From Flavobacterium phycosphaerae (lineage in GTDB: Bacteria > Bacteroidota > Bacteroidia > Flavobacteriales > Flavobacteriaceae): a stretch of DNA of 64,000 nucleotides. Below the pieces are notes generated by a model. That model worked only from the letters and a program-made list of their open reading frames with translations. It was not told the DNA's origin and made no database searches. Positions 17,276-25,937 of this stretch are shown here, one piece after another. Made by a program: the position numbers and the translations under genes. The stretch covers positions 1,456,501 through 1,520,500 of the forward strand of contig NZ_JAAATZ010000001.1 of NCBI RefSeq assembly GCF_010119235.1, in the 5' to 3' direction. The stretch's first letter is position 1, and every line of letters starts with the position of its first letter.

Positions 17276-18526
17276 TCAATTGGTAATATCAACCGAAGTA
17301 GCTATTCCTTTTCCGATAACTCTGTCGTAGCGTTGGTTGTTTTCTCGGTAGTACACCAAGACGAAATAATTGTTTTCCGTTTGATGGAAATTGCCGTCAA
17401 TGGCATTTTCTTCGTCAACCTTACCTTTAGCATCGGCAATTACATATTGAAAATTGGTAAAGCCTTGCTTGATCATTATGGCTTTTTCATAGATTCCTTT
17501 TTCGGCATTGTAATCCATCTTGTTTTCAGTATTGATGGCATAGTTGTTAAACATTCCGTTGACATAAATGGATTTTGAGCCATAGTAATTCGGAGCTGAC
17601 AGGGTGAAGAAAACCCAAGCATAATCGGCTTCGATATCGTTGTTTTCGGCATCAATTTTTTTGATGATGAAATTTCCGTTGATGTCAGGATAGTAAGTAT
17701 AAGGATTATTGGCTCGAGCTTCATGAGGATACAAATGGGCATTGTACAAACCGCCTTTAGAGTCAATACTGGCTATGCTGTTGTTGGCAGCACGGATGTC
17801 TTTGTTTTCAAAAAATAAAAATTCATTGCCGGCCCAAAACTGAGTTTCCCCATCGTATTTATAAATCAAATCATTGCCAATGGTATACTGTGGTTTTACA
17901 TTGGTTATGGCGTTGTCAAATTTGCCGTTTTGCATTAGCAGCACTTTTACATTGGTCAACGGGCTTTGAAAATTAAGTGTTGGCGATTTTATAGCGAATT
18001 CGATATTATGTTTTTGGTTGTAGTAGGTTAGGTTTCGGGCTCTTTTTACCTGAACCGGTACTGAAACCAAATCTTCATAGAGTATAAACTTTCGAGAAAA
18101 AACGACTTCTTTATCATCGTTTAAAATTTTCAGCACATAATTGCCGCTGACTCTCAGCTGGGTTAATCTGTTGGGGAACGACACCCGATAATGGGAATAC
18201 ACCTGAAGCGAATTAAAGGAATTAGTGTAGTCCTGAATTCGTTGGTCGTCAAAGCCGGTCAGGTATTCGTTTCGGGATAATTGCGATGGTTTCCAGTCGT
18301 AATCACAATGGGTGATAGTGTAATAGTAGTTGGCTTCGTTGCCAAACAAATCATCAAACTGCAGCTGAAAACTATCGCCCAAACCAAATACCGGAATAGT
18401 GTTTTGTCCGTTTTGAACAAACGTTACTGTTTTGATGTTGTATGGAGGAGGGACTTCTGTTTCAATTTGTGAAAAAAGCGTTCCCGATAGGAGCAGTACA
18501 AATGCAAAAAGACTGTTTTTGAGCAT
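17276..18526 (-). CDS. Type IX secretion system plug protein (DUF5103)
   Basis: A 416-residue secreted protein with a signal peptide (about 1-19, ending SGTLFSQ). The sequence YYYTITHCDYDWKPSQLSRNEYL, the segment YSHYRVSFPN and the end part YVNGMFNNYAINTENKMDYN match the DUF5103 family, two beta-sandwich domains found across gliding Bacteroidota. In Flavobacterium johnsoniae the member of this family was seen to plug the periplasmic side of the SprA translocon pore. Export or surface display of the cargo proteins in this window would use that machinery. Its role here follows from family membership, not from anything local. Confidence 0.87.
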   Translation of the reverse strand: MLKNSLFAFVLLLSGTLFSQIETEVPPPYNIKTVTFVQNGQNTIPVFGLGDSFQLQFDDLFGNEANYYYTITHCDYDWKPSQLSRNEYLTGFDDQRIQDYTNSFNSLQVYSHYRVSFPNRLTQLRVSGNYVLKILNDDKEVVFSRKFILYEDLVSVPVQVKRARNLTYYNQKHNIEFAIKSPTLNFQSPLTNVKVLLMQNGKFDNAITNVKPQYTIGNDLIYKYDGETQFWAGNEFLFFENKDIRAANNSIASIDSKGGLYNAHLYPHEARANNPYTYYPDINGNFIIKKIDAENNDIEADYAWVFFTLSAPNYYGSKSIYVNGMFNNYAINTENKMDYNAEKGIYEKAIMIKQGFTNFQYVIADAKGKVDEENAIDGNFHQTENNYFVLVYYRENNQRYDRVIGKGIATSVDITN

Positions 18527-18711
18527 GGTTTATAAATTTCGAAAAGTAAAGATAGCAATTATTGCCACATTAATTATGCCGTTTTTTTAATAACGTAAAT
18601 TGTGTTAAAAAATTGTTTACTGCAATTTCGTAAAGCTTTTTTTTAGTACTTTCACAATAATTGTAATAAAAGTCCGTTAATAATTATTATAAACAATCAA
18701 AACTAAATTTT

Positions 18712-21516
18712 ATGAAACAAATTTTAAGGTCGGTACTGCTGCTCTTTTTACTTCCGGTTTCTGTTTTTTCGCAGGAATCCAAAGTATCAGATTTAATTCC
18801 GTTTGATGCTAATGTAAAAAAAGGAGTCCTGAAAAATGGATTAACTTATTACATCAGAAAAAATGCGAAACCCGAAAACAAGGTTGATTTAAGGCTGATT
18901 ATCAATGCCGGTTCAATTCTTGAAGAAAATGACCAGCGAGGGTTAGCCCACTTTATGGAGCACATGTGTTTTAATGGCACCAAACGATTTCCTAAAAATC
19001 AATTGGTAGATTACCTGCAAAGTATCGGCGTAAAATTTGGACAGCATTTAAATGCTTACACCAGTTTTGATGAGACCGTTTATTTTTTACCTATTCCTTC
19101 AGACAATCCAGAAAAATTGGAGAAAGGATTTCAGATTATTGAAGATTGGGCTTTTAATGCCAACCTGACTCCGGAAGAAATTGACAAAGAAAGAGGCGTG
19201 GTTCTTGAGGAGTACCGTCTCGGACTTGGAGCTGACAAGAGGATGGAAGACCGTTACATTCCGAAAATGATGTATAACTCACAGTATGCAGAGCGTTTGC
19301 CGATTGGTAAAAAAGAAATTCTGGAGAATTTTAAATACGACCGATTGGTTAGCTTTTACAAAGACTGGTACCGTCCGGATTTAATGAGCGTGATTGTAGT
19401 GGGCGATATTGATGTTGCGGCGATGGAGCAAAAAATCAAAGATCATTTCGGCAGTTATCAAAACCCTAAAAACGAAAAGCCAAGAAAAACTTTTGATGTT
19501 CCGAATCACAAAGAAACTTTTGTAGCCATTGAGAGCGATAAAGAAGCTTCGCAAACCCAAGTGCAATTGTTGTATAAAGACTATGGGTTACCAAAAAAAG
19601 TAAAAACCGTTACCGATTACCGTGAGAATTTGATTGAAGGTTTGTTTTCGACCATGTTAAACAACCGATTGAATGAATTAACCAACTCACCAACCCCACC
19701 GTTTACTTACGGGTTTACTTATCATGGGGGAACTTTTGCCCGTAATAAAGAAGCTTTTCAGTCTTTTGCCATGATTGATGAAACCAAACAGTTGGAAGCT
19801 TTAAGAGTGTTAGTTTCGGAAAACGAAAGAGTTAAAAAATTCGGTTTTACCGAAGGTGAATTAGAAAGAGCTAAAGCCGAAATTTTGGCCCGAAGCGAAA
19901 GTAGTTATAAAGACAGAGACAAAAAAGAATCAGAAGATTATGTATGGCGTTATCAGTCAAATTTCTTAGAACAAGCGCCGACTCCTGATACAGAATGGTC
20001 TTTTAATACAACCAAAAAGATATTGCCTAAAATTGACTTAGCCGATGTGAATGGTTTGATTAAAGACTATCTGAAAGATGACAACCGAGTGGTAGTAATC
20101 ACTTCGCCGGAAAAAGACGGATTGAAAAAAGTAACCGAAAAAGAAGTACTGGATGCCATAGCGGTAAACGTTAATGACTTAAAACCTTATGAAGACAAAG
20201 CGGTTGCTTCCAGTTTGTTGCGTAATCCGGTGAAAGCAGGAACCATTGTTAAAAAAGATACCAATAGTAAAATAGGGACTACAACGCTAACATTATCTAA
20301 CGGAGCCAAAGTAACCTACAAGAAAACCGATTTCAAAAACGATGAAATTCTATTAGAAGCCGTTAGTTTTGGCGGAACCAATATGTACACTAATGAAGAA
20401 ATCAAGAAAACACAATTCGCCAACAGTGGTTTAGCGGAAGCCGGTTTTTCAGCATTAAATCAAAATGACATTGACAAGTTCATGGCCGGGAAAATTGCGA
20501 ATGTGTCTCCTTACATCTCAAATGTTACCGAAGGTTTCAGAGGCAGTACTACGCCAAAAGATTTAGAGTATGCGTTTCAAATGCTACATGCTTATTTTAC
20601 CGATTTAAACTTTGATAACGCCGCTTTTGAAGGCTACAAACAAAAACAGGCTAACTTTTTTGATAATATGATTTCGCAACCGAATTTCTATTTCCAACAA
20701 GAGTTTTATACCTATTTGAACAAAGAAAACCCAAGATGGAATGGGATAGTACCTACAGCCGAAAAATGGAAAGAAACCAGCTATGAGTTGGCTTATAAGA
20801 AATACAAAGAGCGTTTTGCCAATGCCGCTGATTTCGAATTTTTCTTCGTTGGAAATGTAGATGATGCCGCAATGGAAGATTTTTCCAAAAAATACATCGC
20901 CTCATTGCCTTCTAATACTACAAAGGAAACGGCTAAAGATTTAGGCTACCGACTTTTAAAAGGGGATCTTAAAAAAGTAGTCAACAAAGGAAAAGATCCT
21001 AAAAGTAATGTTACCATTATGTTTTACGGAGATACCACTTATTCTGCCAAAGAAGCTGTTGCTTTAACTGCTTTGGGTGAAGTCTTAACCATAAAACTAA
21101 TTGAGGAATTAAGAGAAAATGAAAGTGGTGTTTATGGCGTAAGTGCCCGCGGAAGCATAAGCAAAGTACCTTATGGATACTATAATTTCAATATCGGTTT
21201 CCCTTGCGGACCTGAAAATGCTGAGAAATTAACTGCTTCGGCCTTGGCAGAGTTGGATAAAATCATCAAAGACGGACCTCAGGAAAAAGATGTTAATAAA
21301 TACAAAGAAGCTGAGGCTTTAGAGTACAAAAAGAAAATGAAAGAAAACCGTTATTGGATGACCAATTTTACTAGTTCTTTCGTGAAAGGAACAAGCCCTG
21401 AAGACATTCTAGTAGCTTCTGAAAAAGTTAAAGAAGTTACGGCCAAAGACATTCAGGATGTGGCTGCAAAATACTTAACCAAAGATAAAGTTATCGGAAT
21501 TTTAATGCCGGAATAG
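18712..21516 (+). CDS. M16 family (insulinase-like) zinc metallopeptidase
   Basis: A 934-residue secreted or periplasmic peptidase with a signal peptide (about 1-20, ending SVFSQ). The inverted zinc motif HFMEH is at residues 80-84 (GLAHFMEHMCFNGT), and the distal zinc Glu is in KERGVVLEEYRLG. Two homologous halves are present: the second (from about 520) lacks the zinc motif, as is normal. This is the pitrilysin/PqqL-like type common in Bacteroidota, thought to degrade peptides in the periplasm. A 185-base gap precedes it, and a terminator shared with the convergent methyltransferase follows. Confidence 0.93.
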   Translation: MKQILRSVLLLFLLPVSVFSQESKVSDLIPFDANVKKGVLKNGLTYYIRKNAKPENKVDLRLIINAGSILEENDQRGLAHFMEHMCFNGTKRFPKNQLVDYLQSIGVKFGQHLNAYTSFDETVYFLPIPSDNPEKLEKGFQIIEDWAFNANLTPEEIDKERGVVLEEYRLGLGADKRMEDRYIPKMMYNSQYAERLPIGKKEILENFKYDRLVSFYKDWYRPDLMSVIVVGDIDVAAMEQKIKDHFGSYQNPKNEKPRKTFDVPNHKETFVAIESDKEASQTQVQLLYKDYGLPKKVKTVTDYRENLIEGLFSTMLNNRLNELTNSPTPPFTYGFTYHGGTFARNKEAFQSFAMIDETKQLEALRVLVSENERVKKFGFTEGELERAKAEILARSESSYKDRDKKESEDYVWRYQSNFLEQAPTPDTEWSFNTTKKILPKIDLADVNGLIKDYLKDDNRVVVITSPEKDGLKKVTEKEVLDAIAVNVNDLKPYEDKAVASSLLRNPVKAGTIVKKDTNSKIGTTTLTLSNGAKVTYKKTDFKNDEILLEAVSFGGTNMYTNEEIKKTQFANSGLAEAGFSALNQNDIDKFMAGKIANVSPYISNVTEGFRGSTTPKDLEYAFQMLHAYFTDLNFDNAAFEGYKQKQANFFDNMISQPNFYFQQEFYTYLNKENPRWNGIVPTAEKWKETSYELAYKKYKERFANAADFEFFFVGNVDDAAMEDFSKKYIASLPSNTTKETAKDLGYRLLKGDLKKVVNKGKDPKSNVTIMFYGDTTYSAKEAVALTALGEVLTIKLIEELRENESGVYGVSARGSISKVPYGYYNFNIGFPCGPENAEKLTASALAELDKIIKDGPQEKDVNKYKEAEALEYKKKMKENRYWMTNFTSSFVKGTSPEDILVASEKVKEVTAKDIQDVAAKYLTKDKVIGILMPE

Positions 21517-21535
21517 GTTTATGCCTGCTTAAAGA

Positions 21536-21570
21536 ATAGCCATCCTGCTCCAAGTAGGGTGGCTTTTTTA
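21536..21570. terminator. Bidirectional terminator, M16 peptidase / methyltransferase
   Basis: A 12-bp stem with two G-T wobbles (21538-21549 with 21553-21564), a 3-base loop and a T tract. Confidence 0.85.
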
Positions 21571-22338
21571 TTTAAAGCAAACCGGAATAATCTCTCCCGG
21601 AGCCAAACAATATTGGGTGACCAATTCAGGAGCAATCTTGTGGGTGTAATCTTCTTCCGTTACTTTGAAACCAATGCTTCTCAGCTTGTCAAAATAATCA
21701 CGGCCATATACTCTTACGTGGTCGTATTGCCCAAAGATTTTAGCACGCTCTTTTTGGTCTACTATGCTGTCATCCGAAAAAGTGGTGGCTCTTGACAAGT
21801 CTTGCGGAATTTGAAAAATCCCCATACCACCAGGTTTCAGCACACGATATAGTTCCTGCATGGCTTTGGTGTCATCCGGAATGTGCTCTAAGACATGATT
21901 GCAAAATATAACATCATAAGTGTTGTCTTCAAAAGGTAAGTTGCAAATGTCAGCTTTCACATCGGCTAAGGGAGACAGCAAATCGGTAGTGGTATATTCA
22001 ATATTGGTTTGCTTTTTAAAGCGTTTGTAAAACTCTTGCTCAGGAGCAAAATGCAATACTTTTTTCTTGGTGGTTGCCGTAAAAAAATCGGTTTCCTTTT
22101 GTAAATACAACCACAACAAACGGTGTCTTTCTAACGAAAGGGTACTCGGTGATAATACGTTGTTTCTTTGATTTCCGTAGCCATAAGGCAAAAACATACG
22201 GAAACTTTTCCCATCAATAGGATCGGTAAAGCGATTACCTCGCAACAACAAAGCCAATATGGGACGCACTACAATACTCAACCGAATAAGGATGGGTCTT
22301 GGGATAGTATTTAAGATGAATTTGAATAGTTTTTTCAT
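21568..22338 (-). CDS. Class I SAM-dependent methyltransferase
   Basis: A 256-residue methyltransferase. The SAM-binding motif region is VLHFAPEQEFYKRF, followed by the acidic strand TTDLLSP and the post-motif segments DVIFCNHVLEHIPDDTKAM and RVLKPGGMGIFQIP, typical of Methyltransf_11. The N-terminal 60 residues are basic and hydrophobic (MKKLFKFILNTIPRPIL), which suggests membrane association. The substrate is unknown. Its ATG overlaps the stop codon of map by one base (TAATG), so the two genes are translationally coupled. Confidence 0.88.
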   Translation of the reverse strand: MKKLFKFILNTIPRPILIRLSIVVRPILALLLRGNRFTDPIDGKSFRMFLPYGYGNQRNNVLSPSTLSLERHRLLWLYLQKETDFFTATTKKKVLHFAPEQEFYKRFKKQTNIEYTTTDLLSPLADVKADICNLPFEDNTYDVIFCNHVLEHIPDDTKAMQELYRVLKPGGMGIFQIPQDLSRATTFSDDSIVDQKERAKIFGQYDHVRVYGRDYFDKLRSIGFKVTEEDYTHKIAPELVTQYCLAPGEIIPVCFK

Positions 22339-23156
22339 TACAGTTCCAAAGGTTGTTTTCTGAACTCATCTTCCTCATTACTCTCAATCCCTAAGGCTTT
22401 ATAGATATAGGCAAAAGTGGAAAGCAATTCCGGTTTCCCGTCAATCAAGGCAACGTCATGTTCAAAGTGAGCGCTTGGTTTGCCGTCAGCGGTTAGGATG
22501 GTCCAGCCGTCTTTAAGTTGCTTGATGTTTTTGGTTCCCATGTTAATCATCGGTTCAATGGCTACCACCATACCTTCTACAAACAGTTTCCCACGACCGC
22601 GTTTACCGTAGTTCGGCATTTCAGGTTCTTCGTGCATAACACGACCCAAGCCATGACCTACCAATTCGCGAACGACACCATAACCATGGGCTTCGGTATA
22701 TTTTTGAATAGCATTCCCTACATCTTCCACACGATTCCCGATTTTAAATTCACGAATCCCAACATACAGACTTTCCTTGGTAACCTGAAGTAATTTTTTC
22801 ACTTCGGGAGCTACCTCACCAATTTCAAAAGAGTAGGCGTGGTCACCATAAAAACCGTTCTTCAACGCACCGCAATCTACCGAAATCACATCGCCTTCCT
22901 GCAACGGAACATTGTTCGGAATACCGTGTACCACTTGCGCATTCGGACTCATACAAAGTGAGTTGGGAAAACCATACATTCCTAAGAATCCCGGCTGAGC
23001 ACCATGGTCTCTGATGAAGGCTTCCGCCAGTTTGTCTAAATATAAAGTGGTAACGCCCGGTTTGATTTCGGAGGCTATCATGCCTAAGGTTTTCGAAACG
23101 ATTAACGCGCTTTCACGCATCAATTCAATCTCTTCTCTCGTTTTTTGGATAATCAT
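22338..23156 (-). CDS. map: Type I methionine aminopeptidase
   Basis: A 272-residue dinuclear metallopeptidase that removes the initiator Met from new proteins. The five metal ligands can be placed: Asp in ISVDCGALKNGFYGDHAYSF (two), His in LVGHGLGRVMHEEP, Glu in VVAIEPMIN and the last Glu/His in AHFEHDVALIDG. Length is normal for a cytosolic type I enzyme without an N-terminal extension. It is followed with one-base overlap by a methyltransferase gene. Confidence 0.96.
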   Translation of the reverse strand: MIIQKTREEIELMRESALIVSKTLGMIASEIKPGVTTLYLDKLAEAFIRDHGAQPGFLGMYGFPNSLCMSPNAQVVHGIPNNVPLQEGDVISVDCGALKNGFYGDHAYSFEIGEVAPEVKKLLQVTKESLYVGIREFKIGNRVEDVGNAIQKYTEAHGYGVVRELVGHGLGRVMHEEPEMPNYGKRGRGKLFVEGMVVAIEPMINMGTKNIKQLKDGWTILTADGKPSAHFEHDVALIDGKPELLSTFAYIYKALGIESNEEDEFRKQPLEL

Positions 23157-23176
23157 CTGCTGTAAATTTCAATTGG

Positions 23177-23184
23177 CAAAAGTA
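23177..23184 (-). promoter_or_regulatory. -7 promoter element for map
   Basis: TACTTTTG on the minus strand matches TAnnTTTG, 20 bases before the map ATG. It lies between map and the end of the upstream tolC gene. Confidence 0.5.
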
Positions 23185-23203
23185 GTTATTTTAGTAATAT
23201 TTG

Positions 23204-24589
23204 CTAAGGATTAGCCATGATTTTAAATAATTCAGCATTTGATTCCAAATATTGATTTTCAATATTCAGTTGGGATAATTGTACGGCAACCAAATTGTTT
23301 TCTCTGGAATTAATCAAAAAAACAGAACTTTCTCCAAACGAAAACAAACGGTCTTCTGAGCTAAGCATGGTTTCATTGTCTTTGACCAGTCTTGCTATCA
23401 GTTCCTTTTGTTTTTCTAAGGAACTGATTTCAGTTTGTTGGGCTTTGATTTTATTTTTCAATTGCACGCGTTCCAAATCTAAATCAAACTTAACCTCTTG
23501 AAGTTTGTACTTGCTCAATTGTAAAGCCCCTCGTTCTTTTCGCAAAAAGAGCGGAAAGTAAAAGTTAACTCCAATTTTATAATCTTGAAGTCGGTAATTA
23601 TCTATGTAACTCGGTTCGGACAAATAGGAGTAGCCTAAATCAATTTTGGGTAACAATAGATTGGCTTTTAGTTTGCGCTCAACTTCAAGCAGCTCCATTT
23701 TACTTTCTAAGGCATTAATTTTAGGGTGCTTTTCCAGAGAAGGATTAACTATCATCAAATCGTTGGTGCGCAATGTTTCTTTAATCGTTGCGGTTACTTT
23801 TTCTTCCGGGATGATATTGTCTTGTAATTCAAGCGGGACATTGTTTTCCAACCACAGGAAATTGGATAATTCTAATTTAGCTTTAGCCAATTTCAATTTA
23901 GATTCTTCCAAGCTCAACATTCTGTTCCTTAAAATGATTCCGGCTTCCACACTATCTATAGCGGGCTTATCACCTTGTTCAATTAATTTTGAAATACCTT
24001 GATAACGAATTTTAGCATTGGCTAAATACTTTTGATACAACTGCACTTCGCTAAAGTTTCTTTTCCATTTAAAATAAGCTTTTGACGCATCGTAGAGTAC
24101 GGTTACGGCTTCCAGATTTCGTTCGGCTTGACTTAATTTGATTTGGATTTTGGCTTTCCGCACATCGGCCATTCTTTGATTAATCAGCATGCCTTGTCCT
24201 AATGGAACTGAAATTCCCAACGAGGTTAAGCCTTGATTCGGAATGGTGTTTTCAGGATTCAGATAAATTCCTTCATTGTTGTCAAATCCGGCTTTGATTT
24301 CGATGCCATACCAAGTTGGTATTTTGAAACTACTGTTTAGGATGGAATAATAGGTTTTGTCTTTGAATTGCTTCTGTTCAAAATCGACTTCAATTTTTGG
24401 GTCAAAGCCCCCTCGGGCCATCATCAAATTGGCTTGAGCTGCGCTTAGTTGTAAATTGGCACTTTTCACCAAGGGATGGTATTTTTTGACATAACCTAAA
24501 TACTCATTATAGGTAAGTTCGTTGGGAACAGTATTTTGACTCCAACCCGAAAAGCCTAAAAACAGTAAGCATAGCATTATCGACTTCAT
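23204..24589 (-). CDS. TolC family outer membrane efflux protein
   Basis: A 461-residue protein with a signal peptide (about 1-17, GFSGWSQ) and the duplicated, long helical OEP repeats of TolC channels, for example KSANLQLSAAQANLMMARGGFDP and the second-half LESKMELLEVERKLKANLLLPKIDLGYSY. It should form a trimeric outer-membrane duct for the ABC and HlyD proteins encoded just upstream. Its ATG shares one base with the hlyD stop. It is the last gene of the exporter operon. Confidence 0.92.
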   Translation of the reverse strand: MKSIMLCLLFLGFSGWSQNTVPNELTYNEYLGYVKKYHPLVKSANLQLSAAQANLMMARGGFDPKIEVDFEQKQFKDKTYYSILNSSFKIPTWYGIEIKAGFDNNEGIYLNPENTIPNQGLTSLGISVPLGQGMLINQRMADVRKAKIQIKLSQAERNLEAVTVLYDASKAYFKWKRNFSEVQLYQKYLANAKIRYQGISKLIEQGDKPAIDSVEAGIILRNRMLSLEESKLKLAKAKLELSNFLWLENNVPLELQDNIIPEEKVTATIKETLRTNDLMIVNPSLEKHPKINALESKMELLEVERKLKANLLLPKIDLGYSYLSEPSYIDNYRLQDYKIGVNFYFPLFLRKERGALQLSKYKLQEVKFDLDLERVQLKNKIKAQQTEISSLEKQKELIARLVKDNETMLSSEDRLFSFGESSVFLINSRENNLVAVQLSQLNIENQYLESNAELFKIMANP

Positions 24590-25935
24590 TACTTTTTGTC
24601 TTTTTGAAGGTTAGTTTTGGGCTGGTAATAGTTAGGCGGAAACCCATTTAACGTTCGCCAAAGTTCAAACCAAACCGGTACATTGTCCAGCAAAGCCAAT
24701 GTCTGAGCTCCCGAACCGATACTGATTTGTTTCGGCCAAGCGGCTTCACTTTCATCCGGAGCAATTAAAACTCTGAATTTTCCGTTATCGCTGATAAAGT
24801 TCTCAATGGCAACAATCTTCCCACCATAGGTTCCATAAGACATGCCGGGCCAACCCGAAAAGACGATTGTAGGCCAACCATCAAACCAAACTCTTACTTT
24901 TTCCCCTTTGTGTAGTAAGGGCAAGTCGGTAGGTGTTACAAAAGTTTCCACAGCTATGTCATATTTTGAAGGCATGATGCTTACAATTTGTGTTCCTTCT
25001 TTGATGGTTTCTCCAATCCCGGACTGCAAAGCACGATTGACATAGCCACTTTGCGGAGCCTTGATATAGTACATACCGTTGCGGATTTGGTAATTAGTGT
25101 ATTGATTTTTGAGTTTGTTTACTTGTGCTTCCGTATCGTATTGGCTGCTGAGTGCGGTGTATTGATCGCTTCGTGCTTTCTGTTCTTTTTCGTTGTATTC
25201 GGCAACAATCCTATTGACTTCAACTTTGGCATTAATCAATTCGTTTTCACTGGCCAATAATTTGTTTTCCTGAGTGATAATTTTAGCCTCTACTTCTTGA
25301 AGTTTCAGTCGTTTTTCTTCCACATCGGTCATTGGCTTTAATCCTTCTTTATTTAAGGCTAAAGAACGATTAAACTGAGTGTTGGCAATCTTAATCTGAG
25401 TGCGCACCGCCACCAAATCCATACTGTCGCTTTTGATTTTGAGCAACGATTGACGAATTTTGTTTTGGGCTTGTTGTAGTTTTAATTGCCGTTCATTTTG
25501 AATGGCTGCAATTTGTGCTGCAAGCGAATTTACTTTTCCGCCATAGGATTTACCGGCCATCTCTTTGGCTTTTAGTTGACTTTCTGTGTTGGTAACTAAG
25601 TTGGGATCAAGGTAGTCTTCTTTGGTTTCAGAAATGTATAGTATGGTGTCGCCTTTCTTTACGAAGTCACCTTCTTTAACATACCATTTTTCAATCCTTC
25701 CGGCTATGGCAGAGTGAACCGTTTGCGGTCTTTGATCGGGTTTTAAGGTGGTAACGGCTCCGCTTCCTGAGATGTTTTGTGTCCAGGGCAAAAAAAGAAT
25801 TACGATCCCCAACAAAGACACAATAACTATAATTTTATTCAGGATACGATAGTGTGGTCGCTCACTCAAGGTTTTGAATGTGGTATAGTGCTGAATGCTT
25901 TCGCCGATGCTGTTTTTATTTGAAATGTTAAGCAT
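24589..25935 (-). CDS. HlyD family periplasmic adaptor
   Basis: A 448-residue membrane fusion protein. One membrane segment (about 33-53, IIVIVSLLGIVILFLPW) is followed by the lipoyl half-motif GRIEKWYVKEGDFVKKGDTILYI, a long coiled coil (about 125-285), the second lipoyl half near YYIKAPQSGYVNRAL, and a beta-barrel domain. It links the inner-membrane ABC transporter to the TolC channel. It starts two bases after the ABC stop and overlaps tolC by one base, so the order ABC-HlyD-TolC is a single transcription unit. Confidence 0.93.
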   Translation of the reverse strand: MLNISNKNSIGESIQHYTTFKTLSERPHYRILNKIIVIVSLLGIVILFLPWTQNISGSGAVTTLKPDQRPQTVHSAIAGRIEKWYVKEGDFVKKGDTILYISETKEDYLDPNLVTNTESQLKAKEMAGKSYGGKVNSLAAQIAAIQNERQLKLQQAQNKIRQSLLKIKSDSMDLVAVRTQIKIANTQFNRSLALNKEGLKPMTDVEEKRLKLQEVEAKIITQENKLLASENELINAKVEVNRIVAEYNEKEQKARSDQYTALSSQYDTEAQVNKLKNQYTNYQIRNGMYYIKAPQSGYVNRALQSGIGETIKEGTQIVSIMPSKYDIAVETFVTPTDLPLLHKGEKVRVWFDGWPTIVFSGWPGMSYGTYGGKIVAIENFISDNGKFRVLIAPDESEAAWPKQISIGSGAQTLALLDNVPVWFELWRTLNGFPPNYYQPKTNLQKDKK

Positions 25936-25937
25936 GG

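Noticed and set aside
24988..25260. Rightward open frames inside the hlyD gene
   Set aside because: Hydrophobic shadow frames opposite a coiled-coil coding region; no promoter and no homology signs.
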